DNA of 29,425 nucleotides. Source: an uncultured bacterium (GTDB lineage: Bacteria > DUMJ01). How positions within the stretch are numbered: position 1 is the first letter of the stretch; every line of letters starts with the position of its first letter. The position numbers were made by a program, and so were the translations under genes. The notes beneath the pieces were generated by a model, which was given only the letters and a program-made list of their open reading frames with translations, was not told where the DNA came from and did no database searches. The stretch covers positions 1-29,425 of the forward strand of contig CALGNK010000047.1 in the NCBI GenBank assembly GCA_937958695.1, written 5' to 3'. This document shows positions 1 to 7,754 of the stretch, piece by piece.

Positions 1-158
1 CTATAAGGAAGTTTCTCTTACAAAACTTTATAAAATTTTGTATACTAATTTTAGTGTGTTTCCATATAAAAATTATATCCCCTCTTAGAGGGTAATGAAA
101 AGTCCCCCTCTAGGAGGGGTAATTTAATTGAGTAATTTCTGATTTCAGTTTAAAAGTC
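1..158. other. Intergenic start of window with a long hairpin
   Basis: No gene is visible on either strand. There is a weak promoter-like pair on the plus strand (TTACAA at 18-23, TATACT at 41-46, 17 nt apart). It is followed by a strong inverted repeat at 79-119: the arms at 79-92 and 106-119 pair over 14 bp with one T-G wobble around a 13-nt loop. Each arm is also nearly self-complementary. No clean T-run follows on the plus strand. On the minus strand the hairpin is followed within a few bases by a T-rich stretch (positions 78 down to 63). The likeliest role is the terminator of a gene upstream of the window, but a small transcript between promoter and hairpin cannot be excluded. Confidence 0.4.
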
Positions 159-187
159 TTGACAAATTATAACAAAAGTGATATACA
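159..187 (+). promoter_or_regulatory. Sigma-70-type promoter of the first binding-protein gene
   Basis: TTGACA (159-164) is followed after exactly 17 nt by TATACA (182-187), with an extended -10 TG at 179-180. The predicted start is near 194, leaving a leader of about 120 nt before the ATG at 317. Confidence 0.7.
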
Positions 188-218
188 AAAGGATAGATAT
201 TATTTAGGATAATTTAAA

Positions 219-248
219 AAGGAGGTGATAGAGATAGTTAAAATGTAA
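219..248 (+). promoter_or_regulatory. Orphan perfect Shine-Dalgarno in the leader, with a start-stop pair
   Basis: AAGGAGGTGAT at 219-229 is an exact complement of the usual bacterial 16S rRNA 3' end. It lies about 90 nt upstream of the real gene start, which has its own AGGAGGTG at 299-306. The only ATG near it (243) is followed at once by TAA. The site could be a ribosome standby or leader-peptide element, or the remains of a lost gene. Confidence 0.4.
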
Positions 249-316
249 GCTTTCTTTTTTAGTCTGTTTTATACAAAAGACATATTTTTAAATCTTGTAG
301 GAGGTGAATTGTTTTT

Positions 317-2287
317 ATGAGAAGTTTTTTAAAGTATCTCTTAATAGTAGTGTTATGCGTAAGTCTAATTTCTAGCTTTACTAGTCTTTTATTTTCCCAA
401 GAGAGAAACCCACTAGGACAGTATGCAACTCTCACTGAGTTCCAGAAGGTAACAGGGAAGAAGATCACCAAATTTAACGAAGCTCCAATATTAGCAGAGC
501 TAGTAAAGCAGGGGAAACTTCCACCAGTAGAAAAGAGACTACCGGAAGAGCCAGCGGTGGTAGAACCAGTGGAGGAAGTAGGTCAGTATGGAGGGACTTG
601 GAGAAGGGCAGCATTGTATCCAGCTGATACTATGATACATGCAAGACTAGGATACGAGCCTATGGTAAAATGGGCAAGAGATGGAAAGACACTAATCCCA
701 AATCTCTGCACTTCTTGGAAAGTAACAGAAGGCGGTAGAGTCTATACATTCTATTTAAGAAAAGGAATAAAATGGTCAGACGGGCAACCTTTTACAGCGG
801 ATGATATCTTATACTGGTATAATGATGGACTATTAAATAAGGAACTTACACCTGTTTTTCCAGCTTGGTTAGCCCCAGCTGGTGAACAAGTCAAAGTAGA
901 GAAGGTAGATAGCTATACAGTAAGATTTAGATTTAAGAGACCTTACTCTCTGTTTTTAGAGTATATAGCTGTAAACAATGCATCTTTTGCCTCTCCAAAA
1001 CATTATCTCCAGCAATTCCATGTAAAGTATGCTCCAAAAGAGAAGTTAGAGGCATTAGTGAAAGAGGCGAAGAGAAATTTTTGGTATCAGCTCTATGGGG
1101 ATAAGGCGAGTAGATTCTCAAATACTGAACTTCCGGTACTTGCTCCTTGGAAATTAACAATTCCACCCACTAGCCCAAGAGCAGTTGCAGAAAGGAATCC
1201 TTATTACTGGAAGATAGATATAGAAGGTAATCAGCTACCGTACATAGATAGAATTTCTTGGGATATGGTTCAGAATACAGAAATGATCACAATGAAAGCT
1301 GTACAGGGAGAAATAGATATGCAAGGGAGAAATCTTGCATTTAAAGACTTTACCCTTCTTATGGAAAATAGAGAAAAGGGTGGGTATCAAGTCTATCAAT
1401 GGCAATCAGGAGAGACAGCAAGCGCAGTATTCTTTAATCAGAACTATACAAAGGACAAGTTTATAGCTAGTTTATTAAGAGATGTAAGATTTAGAACCGC
1501 TCTATCTCTAGCCATTAATAGAGCAGAGATCAATCAATTAGCCTATCTCGGACAGGCAACACCTACATATACCATATTCCCCAAGGCATCTTTACAGAAT
1601 AATCCAGAGATAAGAAAACTTTATGAGTATAATGTAGCAGAAGCTAATAGAATTCTAGATAGTATAGGGCTTACCAAGAAAGATAAAGATGGATTTAGGT
1701 TAAGACCAGACGGAAAGCCAATACAATTAACAATTCTCTCTAACATAGAGTATGCTATACATCCTGATGTTATGGAGCTTATTGCACAATACTGGAATAA
1801 GGTTGGTATAAAAACTGCTATTGATGCCATAACTAATTCTCTCTGGTGGCCAAGAATAAGTGCTGCTGATTATCAGATAGCTGGATATACGCTAGGAAGT
1901 TTATATCCTGGTAAGTTCTTACTCACATATTCTATCTTTGTAATTCCAAATAGCACCGCTACTTATTATGCTCCTCTTTGGGGTCTATGGTATACCTCTA
2001 GAGGTAAGGCTGAAGGCGCTGTAAAGCCGACAGGGGATGCGTTAAAGATAATAGCAAACTTCGATAAGATAATAGTTTCTACAAGCCAAGAAGAGATAGA
2101 TAAGCTTACAGACGAAATCTTATATCTCTGGGGTAAGAATCTTTGGGCTTTACCTGTTTTAGGATTCTTTAACTTCCCAGTAGTAGTAAAGAATAACTTT
2201 AAGAACGTTCCTAAAGAGGGAACATTGGCATATCCATACATGAGTCCTGGCTATATGAACCCAGAACAGTTCTTTATCAAAAAGTAA
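317..2287 (+). CDS. ABC transporter substrate-binding protein, family 5 (peptide/oligosaccharide type)
   Basis: This is an extracellular solute-binding protein of the SBP_bac_5 family, 656 aa, the size usual for the large subgroup of thermophiles whose members often bind oligosaccharides rather than peptides. Residues 1-27 are a signal peptide (MRSFLK, then a hydrophobic run ending near FSQ). A conserved N-terminal stretch, GKKITKFNEAP, and then GQYGGTWRR precede the mature fold. The motif KWSDGQPFTADDI is typical of the family, and the C-terminal segment with VVVKNNFKNVP is complete. The start is set by AGGAGGTG 10 nt upstream. No cognate permease or ATPase lies in the window, so the ligand and partners are unknown. 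Two damaged paralogues lie at 17413-19160 and 20217-22117, and this is the only intact copy. Confidence 0.9.
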   Translation: MRSFLKYLLIVVLCVSLISSFTSLLFSQERNPLGQYATLTEFQKVTGKKITKFNEAPILAELVKQGKLPPVEKRLPEEPAVVEPVEEVGQYGGTWRRAALYPADTMIHARLGYEPMVKWARDGKTLIPNLCTSWKVTEGGRVYTFYLRKGIKWSDGQPFTADDILYWYNDGLLNKELTPVFPAWLAPAGEQVKVEKVDSYTVRFRFKRPYSLFLEYIAVNNASFASPKHYLQQFHVKYAPKEKLEALVKEAKRNFWYQLYGDKASRFSNTELPVLAPWKLTIPPTSPRAVAERNPYYWKIDIEGNQLPYIDRISWDMVQNTEMITMKAVQGEIDMQGRNLAFKDFTLLMENREKGGYQVYQWQSGETASAVFFNQNYTKDKFIASLLRDVRFRTALSLAINRAEINQLAYLGQATPTYTIFPKASLQNNPEIRKLYEYNVAEANRILDSIGLTKKDKDGFRLRPDGKPIQLTILSNIEYAIHPDVMELIAQYWNKVGIKTAIDAITNSLWWPRISAADYQIAGYTLGSLYPGKFLLTYSIFVIPNSTATYYAPLWGLWYTSRGKAEGAVKPTGDALKIIANFDKIIVSTSQEEIDKLTDEILYLWGKNLWALPVLGFFNFPVVVKNNFKNVPKEGTLAYPYMSPGYMNPEQFFIKK

Positions 2288-2293
2288 ATCAAT

Positions 2294-2328
2294 TAGAAGG
2301 GGGACAATATAACTTTGTCCCCCTTCTA
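2294..2328 (+). terminator. Terminator hairpin after the first binding-protein gene
   Basis: The arms 2294-2307 and 2315-2328 pair over 14 bp around a 7-nt loop, 6 nt after the stop codon. The following bases (TCTTACAAAATT) are only weakly T-rich, so partial read-through into the dehydrogenase gene is plausible. Confidence 0.75.
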
Positions 2329-2354
2329 TCTTACAAAATTAGGAGGGATTATTG

Positions 2355-3239
2355 ATGATAAAAATTGGTATTGTAGGGTCTGATAATTCTCATGCGATAG
2401 CCTTTTCACAACTTACTAATCTACCAGAAGGGATAAAAGGGCTAAAAATAGAAGATGCAAAAGTAGTCTCTATATGGGGATTTGAAAGGAATAGAACAGA
2501 GGAGGTTGCTAAGCTAGGTAATATCCCTGAAATAGTTCAGTATCCTGAGGATATGATAGGAAAGGTAGATGCGATTATGGTAGTCTTAAGGGATGGTGCG
2601 TTACACTATAAGTTTTCAAAACCATTCATTGAAGCTGGTATACCAACATTTATAGATAAACCCTTAGAGACATCTGTAGAGAATGCTAAAAGGATAATAG
2701 ATTTAGCTAAAGAAAAGAATACTCCTATAACCTCTTTTTCCACACTTAGATTCGATGAACCTATAGTAAGATTAAAAGAAGACCTATCTTCTAAAGGTCC
2801 ATTAACTGCTGGATTTGTGTGTGGCCCAGCAGATATTAAGAGTGAATATCAAGGGATATTCTTCTATGGGATTCACATAGTAGAGCTCTGTCAAGAGATA
2901 TTTGGTAGCGGTGTCGAAAGAGTTATAGCGGTAAATAATAACAATAATATAGCAGTTACTCTAACCTATCCTGATGATAGAATAGTGGAACTTATGATGC
3001 TTGGGAATGCGGTATACACATTTACCATCTCAGCATTTGGCAAGAATGGATGGAATTACTGGGATGGTAAACAAACACCATCTCCATATTACTATGGAAT
3101 CTTGAAATTTCTAGAGATGATAAAGACTTCTAATTTGCCAGTAAATTACAGTGATATGTTGGAGGTAGTTTCTGTATTAAAAGCTATTGAAGTATCTTAT
3201 CTTAGCGGAACCGAAGTATATCTACAGGATATTGGGTGA
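2355..3239 (+). CDS. Gfo/Idh/MocA-family oxidoreductase
   Basis: This is an NAD(P)-dependent dehydrogenase of the Gfo/Idh/MocA family, 294 aa, somewhat short for the family. The N-terminal Rossmann strand and loop read IGIVGSDNSHA. The catalytic-lysine motif, usually EKP, appears as IDKPLE near residue 100. The C-terminal half is the shorter alpha/beta substrate domain, with FFYGIHIVEL in place of the usual GxDxxxH element. The start is placed at ATG 2355 rather than TTG 2352 because AGGAGG at 2341-2346 then has an 8-nt spacer. It is followed 9 nt later by the amidohydrolase pair and is probably co-transcribed with it. Sugar or inositol-like substrates are usual for the family, but the actual substrate cannot be told. 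Confidence 0.85.
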   Translation: MIKIGIVGSDNSHAIAFSQLTNLPEGIKGLKIEDAKVVSIWGFERNRTEEVAKLGNIPEIVQYPEDMIGKVDAIMVVLRDGALHYKFSKPFIEAGIPTFIDKPLETSVENAKRIIDLAKEKNTPITSFSTLRFDEPIVRLKEDLSSKGPLTAGFVCGPADIKSEYQGIFFYGIHIVELCQEIFGSGVERVIAVNNNNNIAVTLTYPDDRIVELMMLGNAVYTFTISAFGKNGWNYWDGKQTPSPYYYGILKFLEMIKTSNLPVNYSDMLEVVSVLKAIEVSYLSGTEVYLQDIG

Positions 3240-3248
3240 AATAGAAAG

Positions 3249-3995
3249 ATGAGAGGATATTTTGACTTTAATATAATGATAGGAAAACCTACAATTGATC
3301 CATTAAACAACTGGCTAAATATAGATAGATTAAAAGAGGAGATGAGTAGATTCAATATCAAAAAGGCATTGGTTTATCACAGTTATAGCAGAGATTATGA
3401 TGCCTATTTTGGCAATGAGAGATTGACAGAGGAGATTAAAAACTTTCCTAATCTCTATGCCACTTGGGCTATCCTACCAATTGATATTTCCCCCATCGAT
3501 ACATTTGACAGACTTTTAGAGGAACTCAAGATTCATAATGTTAAAGCAGTTAGATTTTTCCCAGACTTGCATAATTTTCTATTGGAAGAAGAAGTGGTGG
3601 GAGATCTATTGTCTTTTCTTGAAGGAGTAAAAATCCCCGTATTAATATCTCCAAACAGTACAGGTTGGAAAGATATATATAATATGTTAAGAAATCATCC
3701 TAATATTAGGCTGATTCTGATAGATCTGACCTATAGACAAAGTTCTTATATATTTCCGCTTTTAAAAAGATATAAAAATGTTTATATAGAACTATCCGGA
3801 TATATCACATTTCTTGGAATAGAAACAATGTATAGAAAATTTGGTGGAGAGAGAATGCTTTTTGGAAGTAATCTTCCATATAAGAATCCAGGCTCTACAA
3901 TATTCTACATAGAAAAGGCAGATATCCCAGAAGAAGTTAAGGATTATATAGCATATAAGAATGCTGATAGACTTATTCAGAAGGTAGATCTATGA
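3249..3995 (+). CDS. Amidohydrolase-fold protein with no metal ligands (probable pseudoenzyme)
   Basis: This 248-aa protein aligns end to end with its downstream neighbour, an amidohydrolase of the Amidohydro_2 / COG2159 type, but every metal-binding position is changed. The N-terminal HxH is replaced by N8 and M10. The barrel histidine of KLHP becomes F104 in RFFP. The two later histidines become S134 and L160. The aspartate of FGTDFP becomes N208 in FGSNLP. The overall TIM-barrel pattern is kept and the reading frame is intact, so this is a maintained protein and not a decaying gene. Its last codon and stop overlap the next start as ATGA, suggesting translational coupling and perhaps a heteromeric complex. 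The ribosome binding site is weak. A structural or regulatory role is inferred. Confidence 0.75.
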   Translation: MRGYFDFNIMIGKPTIDPLNNWLNIDRLKEEMSRFNIKKALVYHSYSRDYDAYFGNERLTEEIKNFPNLYATWAILPIDISPIDTFDRLLEELKIHNVKAVRFFPDLHNFLLEEEVVGDLLSFLEGVKIPVLISPNSTGWKDIYNMLRNHPNIRLILIDLTYRQSSYIFPLLKRYKNVYIELSGYITFLGIETMYRKFGGERMLFGSNLPYKNPGSTIFYIEKADIPEEVKDYIAYKNADRLIQKVDL

Positions 3996-4729
3996 TAGAC
4001 GCCCATGCTCATCTGGGTAAGTGGTATAACTTCTACTATGATAGTGGTGACTTTTTATCTATGGTAAAAATAATGGATAGAATAGGCATGGAAAGTGCCT
4101 GGATAAGTGCACTTATGAGTATAGGGCCTGATTACGAATTAGGTAATGAAATGGTTTTTGAGGCTATAAAAGCCTTTCCAGATAGATTTAAGGGATATGT
4201 TACATTAAGTCCTTACTTTGCAGATAAGATAGAAGAAGAGATCAAAAAGAGAATCTCTCAAGGATTTATCGGCATTAAACTACATCCAGGAACACATATG
4301 TACCCTATAGATGGGGCTACTTACTTATATGCGTATAAATACGCAGATGAACATAAACTGCCGGTATTAATACATACCTGGGGGGAACGTGACGTTAGAA
4401 CTGTTGTGGAATTGGCTAAATCTTATCAAAATGCAATATTTATAATGGGACATTCCGGGGGAGATTTAAGGTCTATGCTTTTAGCAGTAGATTTGGCAAG
4501 AGATGTTAATAATATCTATCTAGATCTAACGGGCTCTGCTATGTATAATGGGATAATTGAATACTATGCCAATAAAATTGGCTCTGAGAGGATTCTATTT
4601 GGAACAGATTTCCCTTTTATAGACCCAAGACCAGCTATCGGTTGGGTGGAAAATAGTAAATTATCTGAAAGAGAAAAATATAATATACTGCAAGGTAATG
4701 CAAAAAGAATTTTAAACTCTAATAAATGA
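3992..4729 (+). CDS. Metal-dependent amidohydrolase (Amidohydro_2 type)
   Basis: This is a 245-aa TIM-barrel hydrolase or lyase of the COG2159 group. The ligand set looks complete: H5 and H7 in DAHAHLG, H98 in IKLHPG, H128 in VLIHTW, H154 in IMGHSGG and D206 in LFGTDFPF. Members of the group hydrolyse or decarboxylate cyclic and aromatic carboxylates, lactones or amides, and the substrate here cannot be read from sequence. It overlaps the preceding catalytically dead paralogue by 4 bp and sits downstream of a Gfo/Idh dehydrogenase. Oxidation of a sugar-like compound followed by ring hydrolysis is therefore a reasonable but unproven guess. A bidirectional terminator follows 45 nt after the stop. 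Confidence 0.85.
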   Translation: MIDAHAHLGKWYNFYYDSGDFLSMVKIMDRIGMESAWISALMSIGPDYELGNEMVFEAIKAFPDRFKGYVTLSPYFADKIEEEIKKRISQGFIGIKLHPGTHMYPIDGATYLYAYKYADEHKLPVLIHTWGERDVRTVVELAKSYQNAIFIMGHSGGDLRSMLLAVDLARDVNNIYLDLTGSAMYNGIIEYYANKIGSERILFGTDFPFIDPRPAIGWVENSKLSEREKYNILQGNAKRILNSNK

Positions 4730-4773
4730 CTCTGAAAAACATTAGTTTAGGAATTTGAATAGATAAAACAGAA

Positions 4774-4795
4774 GTGGCAGGCTATAGCCTGCCAC
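4774..4795. terminator. Bidirectional terminator between convergent genes
   Basis: This is a perfect 22-bp palindrome with arms GTGGCAGGC and GCCTGCCAC around TATA. It lies between the stop of the amidohydrolase (4729, plus strand) and the stop of the propeller gene (4804, minus strand). A/T-rich stretches flank both sides, so it can serve both directions. Confidence 0.8.
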
Positions 4796-4803
4796 AAATT
4801 AAT

Positions 4804-5705
4804 TTATTGCCCCCAAAAAGGATACGCATTACCAGATGGATGATCTGTAATTCTAGTCAAGCCACTTCCATCAATATTAATTGTATAGATCTCCCAGCTT
4901 CCACTACGATTAGATTGAAAAACAATCTTTGTCCCTAATAGTGAGAAGCAAGGATACCAATCCTGATAGGAATCATTAGTGAGTCTAGTCTGATTAGAGC
5001 CATCTGCATTCATTATATAAATCTCTTCAATCCCATCCCTATTAGATGTAAAGACTATCTTTGTACCATCTGGCGAGAAGCGAGGAAACAGCTCTTGGCT
5101 ATTATTGTTAGTAAGTCTAGTTATATTGGTACCATTTATATTCATCGTATAGATCTCATCATTTCCATCACGGTCTGAGACAAAGATAATTTTTGGCCAT
5201 CCGGAGAAAAAGATGGATCTCTATCATAACTAGAATGATTAGTAAGATTGGTCAATTGAGGATGAGAGATAACTGTTGAATCATACAGATAAATTTCATC
5301 ATTCCCATCTCTTCTAGAGTAAAAAACAATCTTCTTCCCATCTGGAGAAAAGTTTGGATAAAGGTCCCAAGCCTGATTATCTGTAATTCTAGTCTGATTT
5401 GAACCATCTCTATTCATCGTATAAATCTCAGGGTTTCCATCACGGTCAGAAACAAAGACAATCTTTGAACCATCTTTTGAAAAGGAAGGATAATAGTCAG
5501 GGGAAGTATTACTTGTAATCCTAGTTAAATTAGAGCCATCTGGATTCATAGTATAGATTTCAAGGTTTCCGTTACGTCCACTTGCAAAGACAATCTTACC
5601 TAAGTTTAATATGGATTCTGGGTTACAACCATCACAACCATAAAGCCCCATAAGGAAGAGACTTGGAACAATAAAAAGTACCAAGAGTTTTATAAGTCTT
5701 TTCAT
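4804..5705 (-). pseudogene. Six-bladed TolB-like beta-propeller lipoprotein, split by a one-base frameshift
   Basis: The two reading frames (5705 to 5142 and 5145 to 4804) form one protein of about 300 aa. The start has a lipoprotein signal with lipobox LYGC (C24), so it would be anchored to a membrane. Then come six repeats of about 43 aa with the TolB/PD40 pattern: KIVFxSxRDG, EIYTMNxDG, LTRIT and FSPDG. Joining the frames gives exactly six blades. The break is in an A5 run (plus-strand T5 at 5190-5194). One more A restores [12 protein letters not shown]. The cause is either a real one-base loss or a read error. The ribosome binding site AGGAG lies 6 nt upstream of the ATG. Such propellers usually bind partner proteins or carbohydrates at the cell surface, and no enzymatic role is implied. 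Confidence 0.8.
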
Positions 5706-5897
5706 ATTTATCTCCTTTCATAAAAATAAAAGTCTAAATTTAGAGACAAGATAAGAATAAATTTTTAGAATAATTAGAAACGCTTTTCTTTTAAAAACTC
5801 AAAATCTCCCTAAAATCTCTCAAAAAATCAAGAGACATTCCATTTATTATATCTTTCTCCCTTTCTCAACTCCTTCCATTATCCTGTCTCTGGATGT

Positions 5898-5927
5898 ACT
5901 ATACTATAAAGAATACATCTATGTCAA
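5898..5927 (-). promoter_or_regulatory. Promoter of the propeller lipoprotein gene
   Basis: On the minus strand TTGACA (5927 to 5922) is followed after 18 nt by TATAGT (5903 to 5898). The leader would be about 185 nt. The -35 box lies in one arm of an inverted repeat shared with the divergent promoter. Confidence 0.55.
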
Positions 5928-5944
5928 ATTAATATTAATTGACA
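5922..5944. repeat. Inverted repeat joining two divergent -35 boxes (possible operator)
   Basis: TGTCAAATTAAT (5922-5933) is followed by ATTAATTGACA (5934-5944). The two halves are mirror complements except for one missing T. Each end is a perfect -35 hexamer, one for each direction, so a dimeric protein bound here would cover both promoters. Confidence 0.55.
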
Positions 5945-5967
5945 ATATATCTATGAGGTTATATTCT
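5939..5967 (+). promoter_or_regulatory. Promoter of the regulator-like remnant
   Basis: TTGACA (5939-5944), then 17 nt, then TATTCT (5962-5967). The predicted start is near 5974, about 15 nt before the ATG at 5990. The leader contains GGGAGA as a ribosome binding site. Confidence 0.6.
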
Positions 5968-5989
5968 ATATCTTGGGAGACAAATAATT

Positions 5990-6858
5990 ATGTTTAAATG
6001 GACTGGGAGTTTCTGGAACATTCTTATATATCCAGAATACTGTACGGATGAGGTGGAAGATCCAGAGGTTAATGTATCTTGGGTCATAAAGAAGGTATTG
6101 AAAGACGAATTCCCTGATTTTGTCGTATGTATCTCATTAGATGATTATGATAATATAGCGGTTGAAAAGAGGAAAGAATTTATAGCTAAAGTAAAGAGAT
6201 ATATAAAAAGATTTTTCCCAAAACGCAGTGTAAGTTATTAGGATTTGCTCACGGAAATAATATCTACTTCTGTGGCAATATTTCAGACTATCCTACACTT
6301 AAAAATTACTCTTCAGGACAGAGTGAGATATATCATAAACTCTGCCTACTACAAAATTTTCTCAAAAGGAAGCTTGACACAACTGTTTCTATTGGTTTGG
6401 CATTTCTTAGAGAGCACTCTATCGAGGGATTGAGGTTTACCGCACAGAGAGCTGTAGTAGCTCAAAGACATAAGATTAAAAGAGGAAAAGGATGCATAAA
6501 TATATATCCAAAAGACATCTTGCTTCCAGAATTAGAGGACTATTCAGACCTAAATATATTATTGTTAGAATTGTACGACTCTATCCTCATAATGGATACT
6601 TATAGGATAGAAGAATCTACAAGGAATATACTGAAACGTCTATTTGAGGAAAGATACGCCTCTTTAGGAAAATTAAAACCAATAATTCAAGTCCTCATAG
6701 GTACAGTTGTATTGGCTTCTATTAAAACTGGTTTAAGCTTTTCTGAAATTTTCCCAGAGATAAAAATGTATATCACTGAGATTGATAATACTTACGACTA
6801 CATTAGATTAAAGGAACTTTTAAGAAACATAATATCTTTAATTACCATTAAAATCTAA
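5990..6858 (+). pseudogene. Remnant of an AraC/YesN- or CdaR-type regulator: frameshifted and without its DNA-binding domain
   Basis: The first frame (5990-6241, 83 aa) ends just as an overlapping frame becomes open (from about 6190 to 6858). Joined near 6217-6223 they give about 290 aa. The joined protein has a GGDEF-like sensor region of the kind found in YesN/AraC and CdaR proteins: VVCISLDDYDNI, then VSIGLAFLREHSIEGLR followed by a GKGCINIYPKDI element. A helical linker (about 6560-6840) follows. The C-terminal helix-turn-helix of about 100 aa expected next is absent. Coding similarity to the QueG/RdhA-like family begins instead at about 6845-6860. The frame change falls at the heptamer C CCA AAA, a canonical -1 slippery pattern, but a one-base loss explains it equally well. 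The product could not bind DNA in the usual way. Confidence 0.55.
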
Positions 6859-7162
6859 GGATGAAATAGAAACTATCGTCATAGCTGGCAAAGAAATGCA
6901 GTGTGGAAGAGTCAATTTTAAAGCATGCAAGCTATGTCCACAAGGTGTATATCTAGATGAGGCTTCTCAGAGAGCTACTCCAACTACAAGCATAGACTAT
7001 CTAGGCAAGAAGATTATAGAAGATATTAGTCTGAATAGATTAACCTCAGCCTGTGTAAGGGCGTGTATAGCTCATTTAGAAAAAACAGGTAGGATAGCAA
7101 AGAAATATAATATACCATTTAGAATCAGAGAACCTTGGAAACTTGGGATATTTGATGTGTAG
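6851..7162 (+). pseudogene. C-terminal stub of a QueG/RdhA-like iron-sulfur protein
   Basis: The frame is open from the regulator remnant to 7162, with the first ATG at 6896. The translation matches only the last third of the neighbouring QueG/RdhA-like proteins: a KSKDEIETIVIAGKE region like the SKDKTISVEIEGRVFE of the next copy, then KACKLC and a second cysteine pair in ACVRACIAHLEKTG, ending NIPFR. The N-terminal two thirds, including the GLGE core and the first cysteine cluster, are missing. The left edge coincides with the end of the regulator remnant, so one deletion probably removed both. No function is expected. Confidence 0.7.
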
Positions 7163-7172
7163 GAGGTAGATT

Positions 7173-7740
7173 ATGCTAACTAGTGATAAAATAAAGACTT
7201 TTGCTAAAGGGGTTGGGGCAGATTTAGTTGGAATAGCAAATATAGAGAGGTTTGATAAGGCTCCTCCTGAGATGCATCCTTGCACTATCTTTCCAGAAAC
7301 CAAATCCGTTGTGGTCTTGGGGGCAAGAATTTTGAGAGGCTCATTTAGAGGAATAAGAGAATGGACAGAGTGGTCCGCCTAATGTTTCTATATCATTTAG
7401 ACTAGCAGCTGCTGCAGCTGGATTAGGAGAGTTGGGATATTCTAAGGTATTTCTAACACCAGAATTTGGGCCTAGAGAAAGATTTACTATTATTTTAACC
7501 GATGTGAGATTAGAGCCAGATCCAATATTTGAGAGTAGACTATGCACAAGATGTATGAGATGTGTAAGAGAATGCCCAGCAGGGGCTATAAGTAAAGACA
7601 AAACAATCTCGGTTGAAATAGAGGGAAGAGTTTTCGAATGGGGAGAAATAGATTGAGTATGTATTCAGGCTTGTTTTGATCAGTTAGAAAAAACTGGAGT
7701 TATATCTAAGTTTCATACCCCATTTATAATAAACAGATAA
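7173..7740 (+). pseudogene. Internally deleted QueG/RdhA-like iron-sulfur protein gene
   Basis: The gene has a proper start (AGGAGG at 7161-7166, ATG 7173), and the first 60 residues match the N-terminus of the intact neighbour (ADLVGIANIERF, FPETKSVVVLGARI). After FRGIREW the frame closes at 7382. The family sequence resumes in another frame at about 7368 (GPPNVSISFRLAAAAAGLGE), so some 80 codons are missing. The second part has the standard cluster CTRCMRCVRECPAGAI. It then meets a TGA after EWGEID (7654-7656), and the final CIQACFDQLEKTG follows directly, which implies loss of about another 80 codons. It is the only copy here with canonical CxxCxxCxxxCP spacing. Two or three independent lesions make it a clear pseudogene. 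Confidence 0.8.
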
Positions 7741-7754
7741 GGAGGATGTTGTCT

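Noticed and set aside
259-471. Minus-strand open frame over the start of the first binding-protein gene.
   Set aside because: It lies opposite the promoter leader and signal peptide of a clear gene, with no ribosome binding site and no family resemblance.
4804-5705. Regular repeats of about 130 bp considered as a tandem-repeat or CRISPR-like array.
   Set aside because: They translate into propeller blades with codon-level divergence and have no spacer-repeat structure.
6245-6433. A 62-aa plus-strand open frame inside the regulator remnant.
   Set aside because: It is an alternative frame over sequence that gives a coherent regulator-like domain in the other frame, and it has no ribosome binding site.
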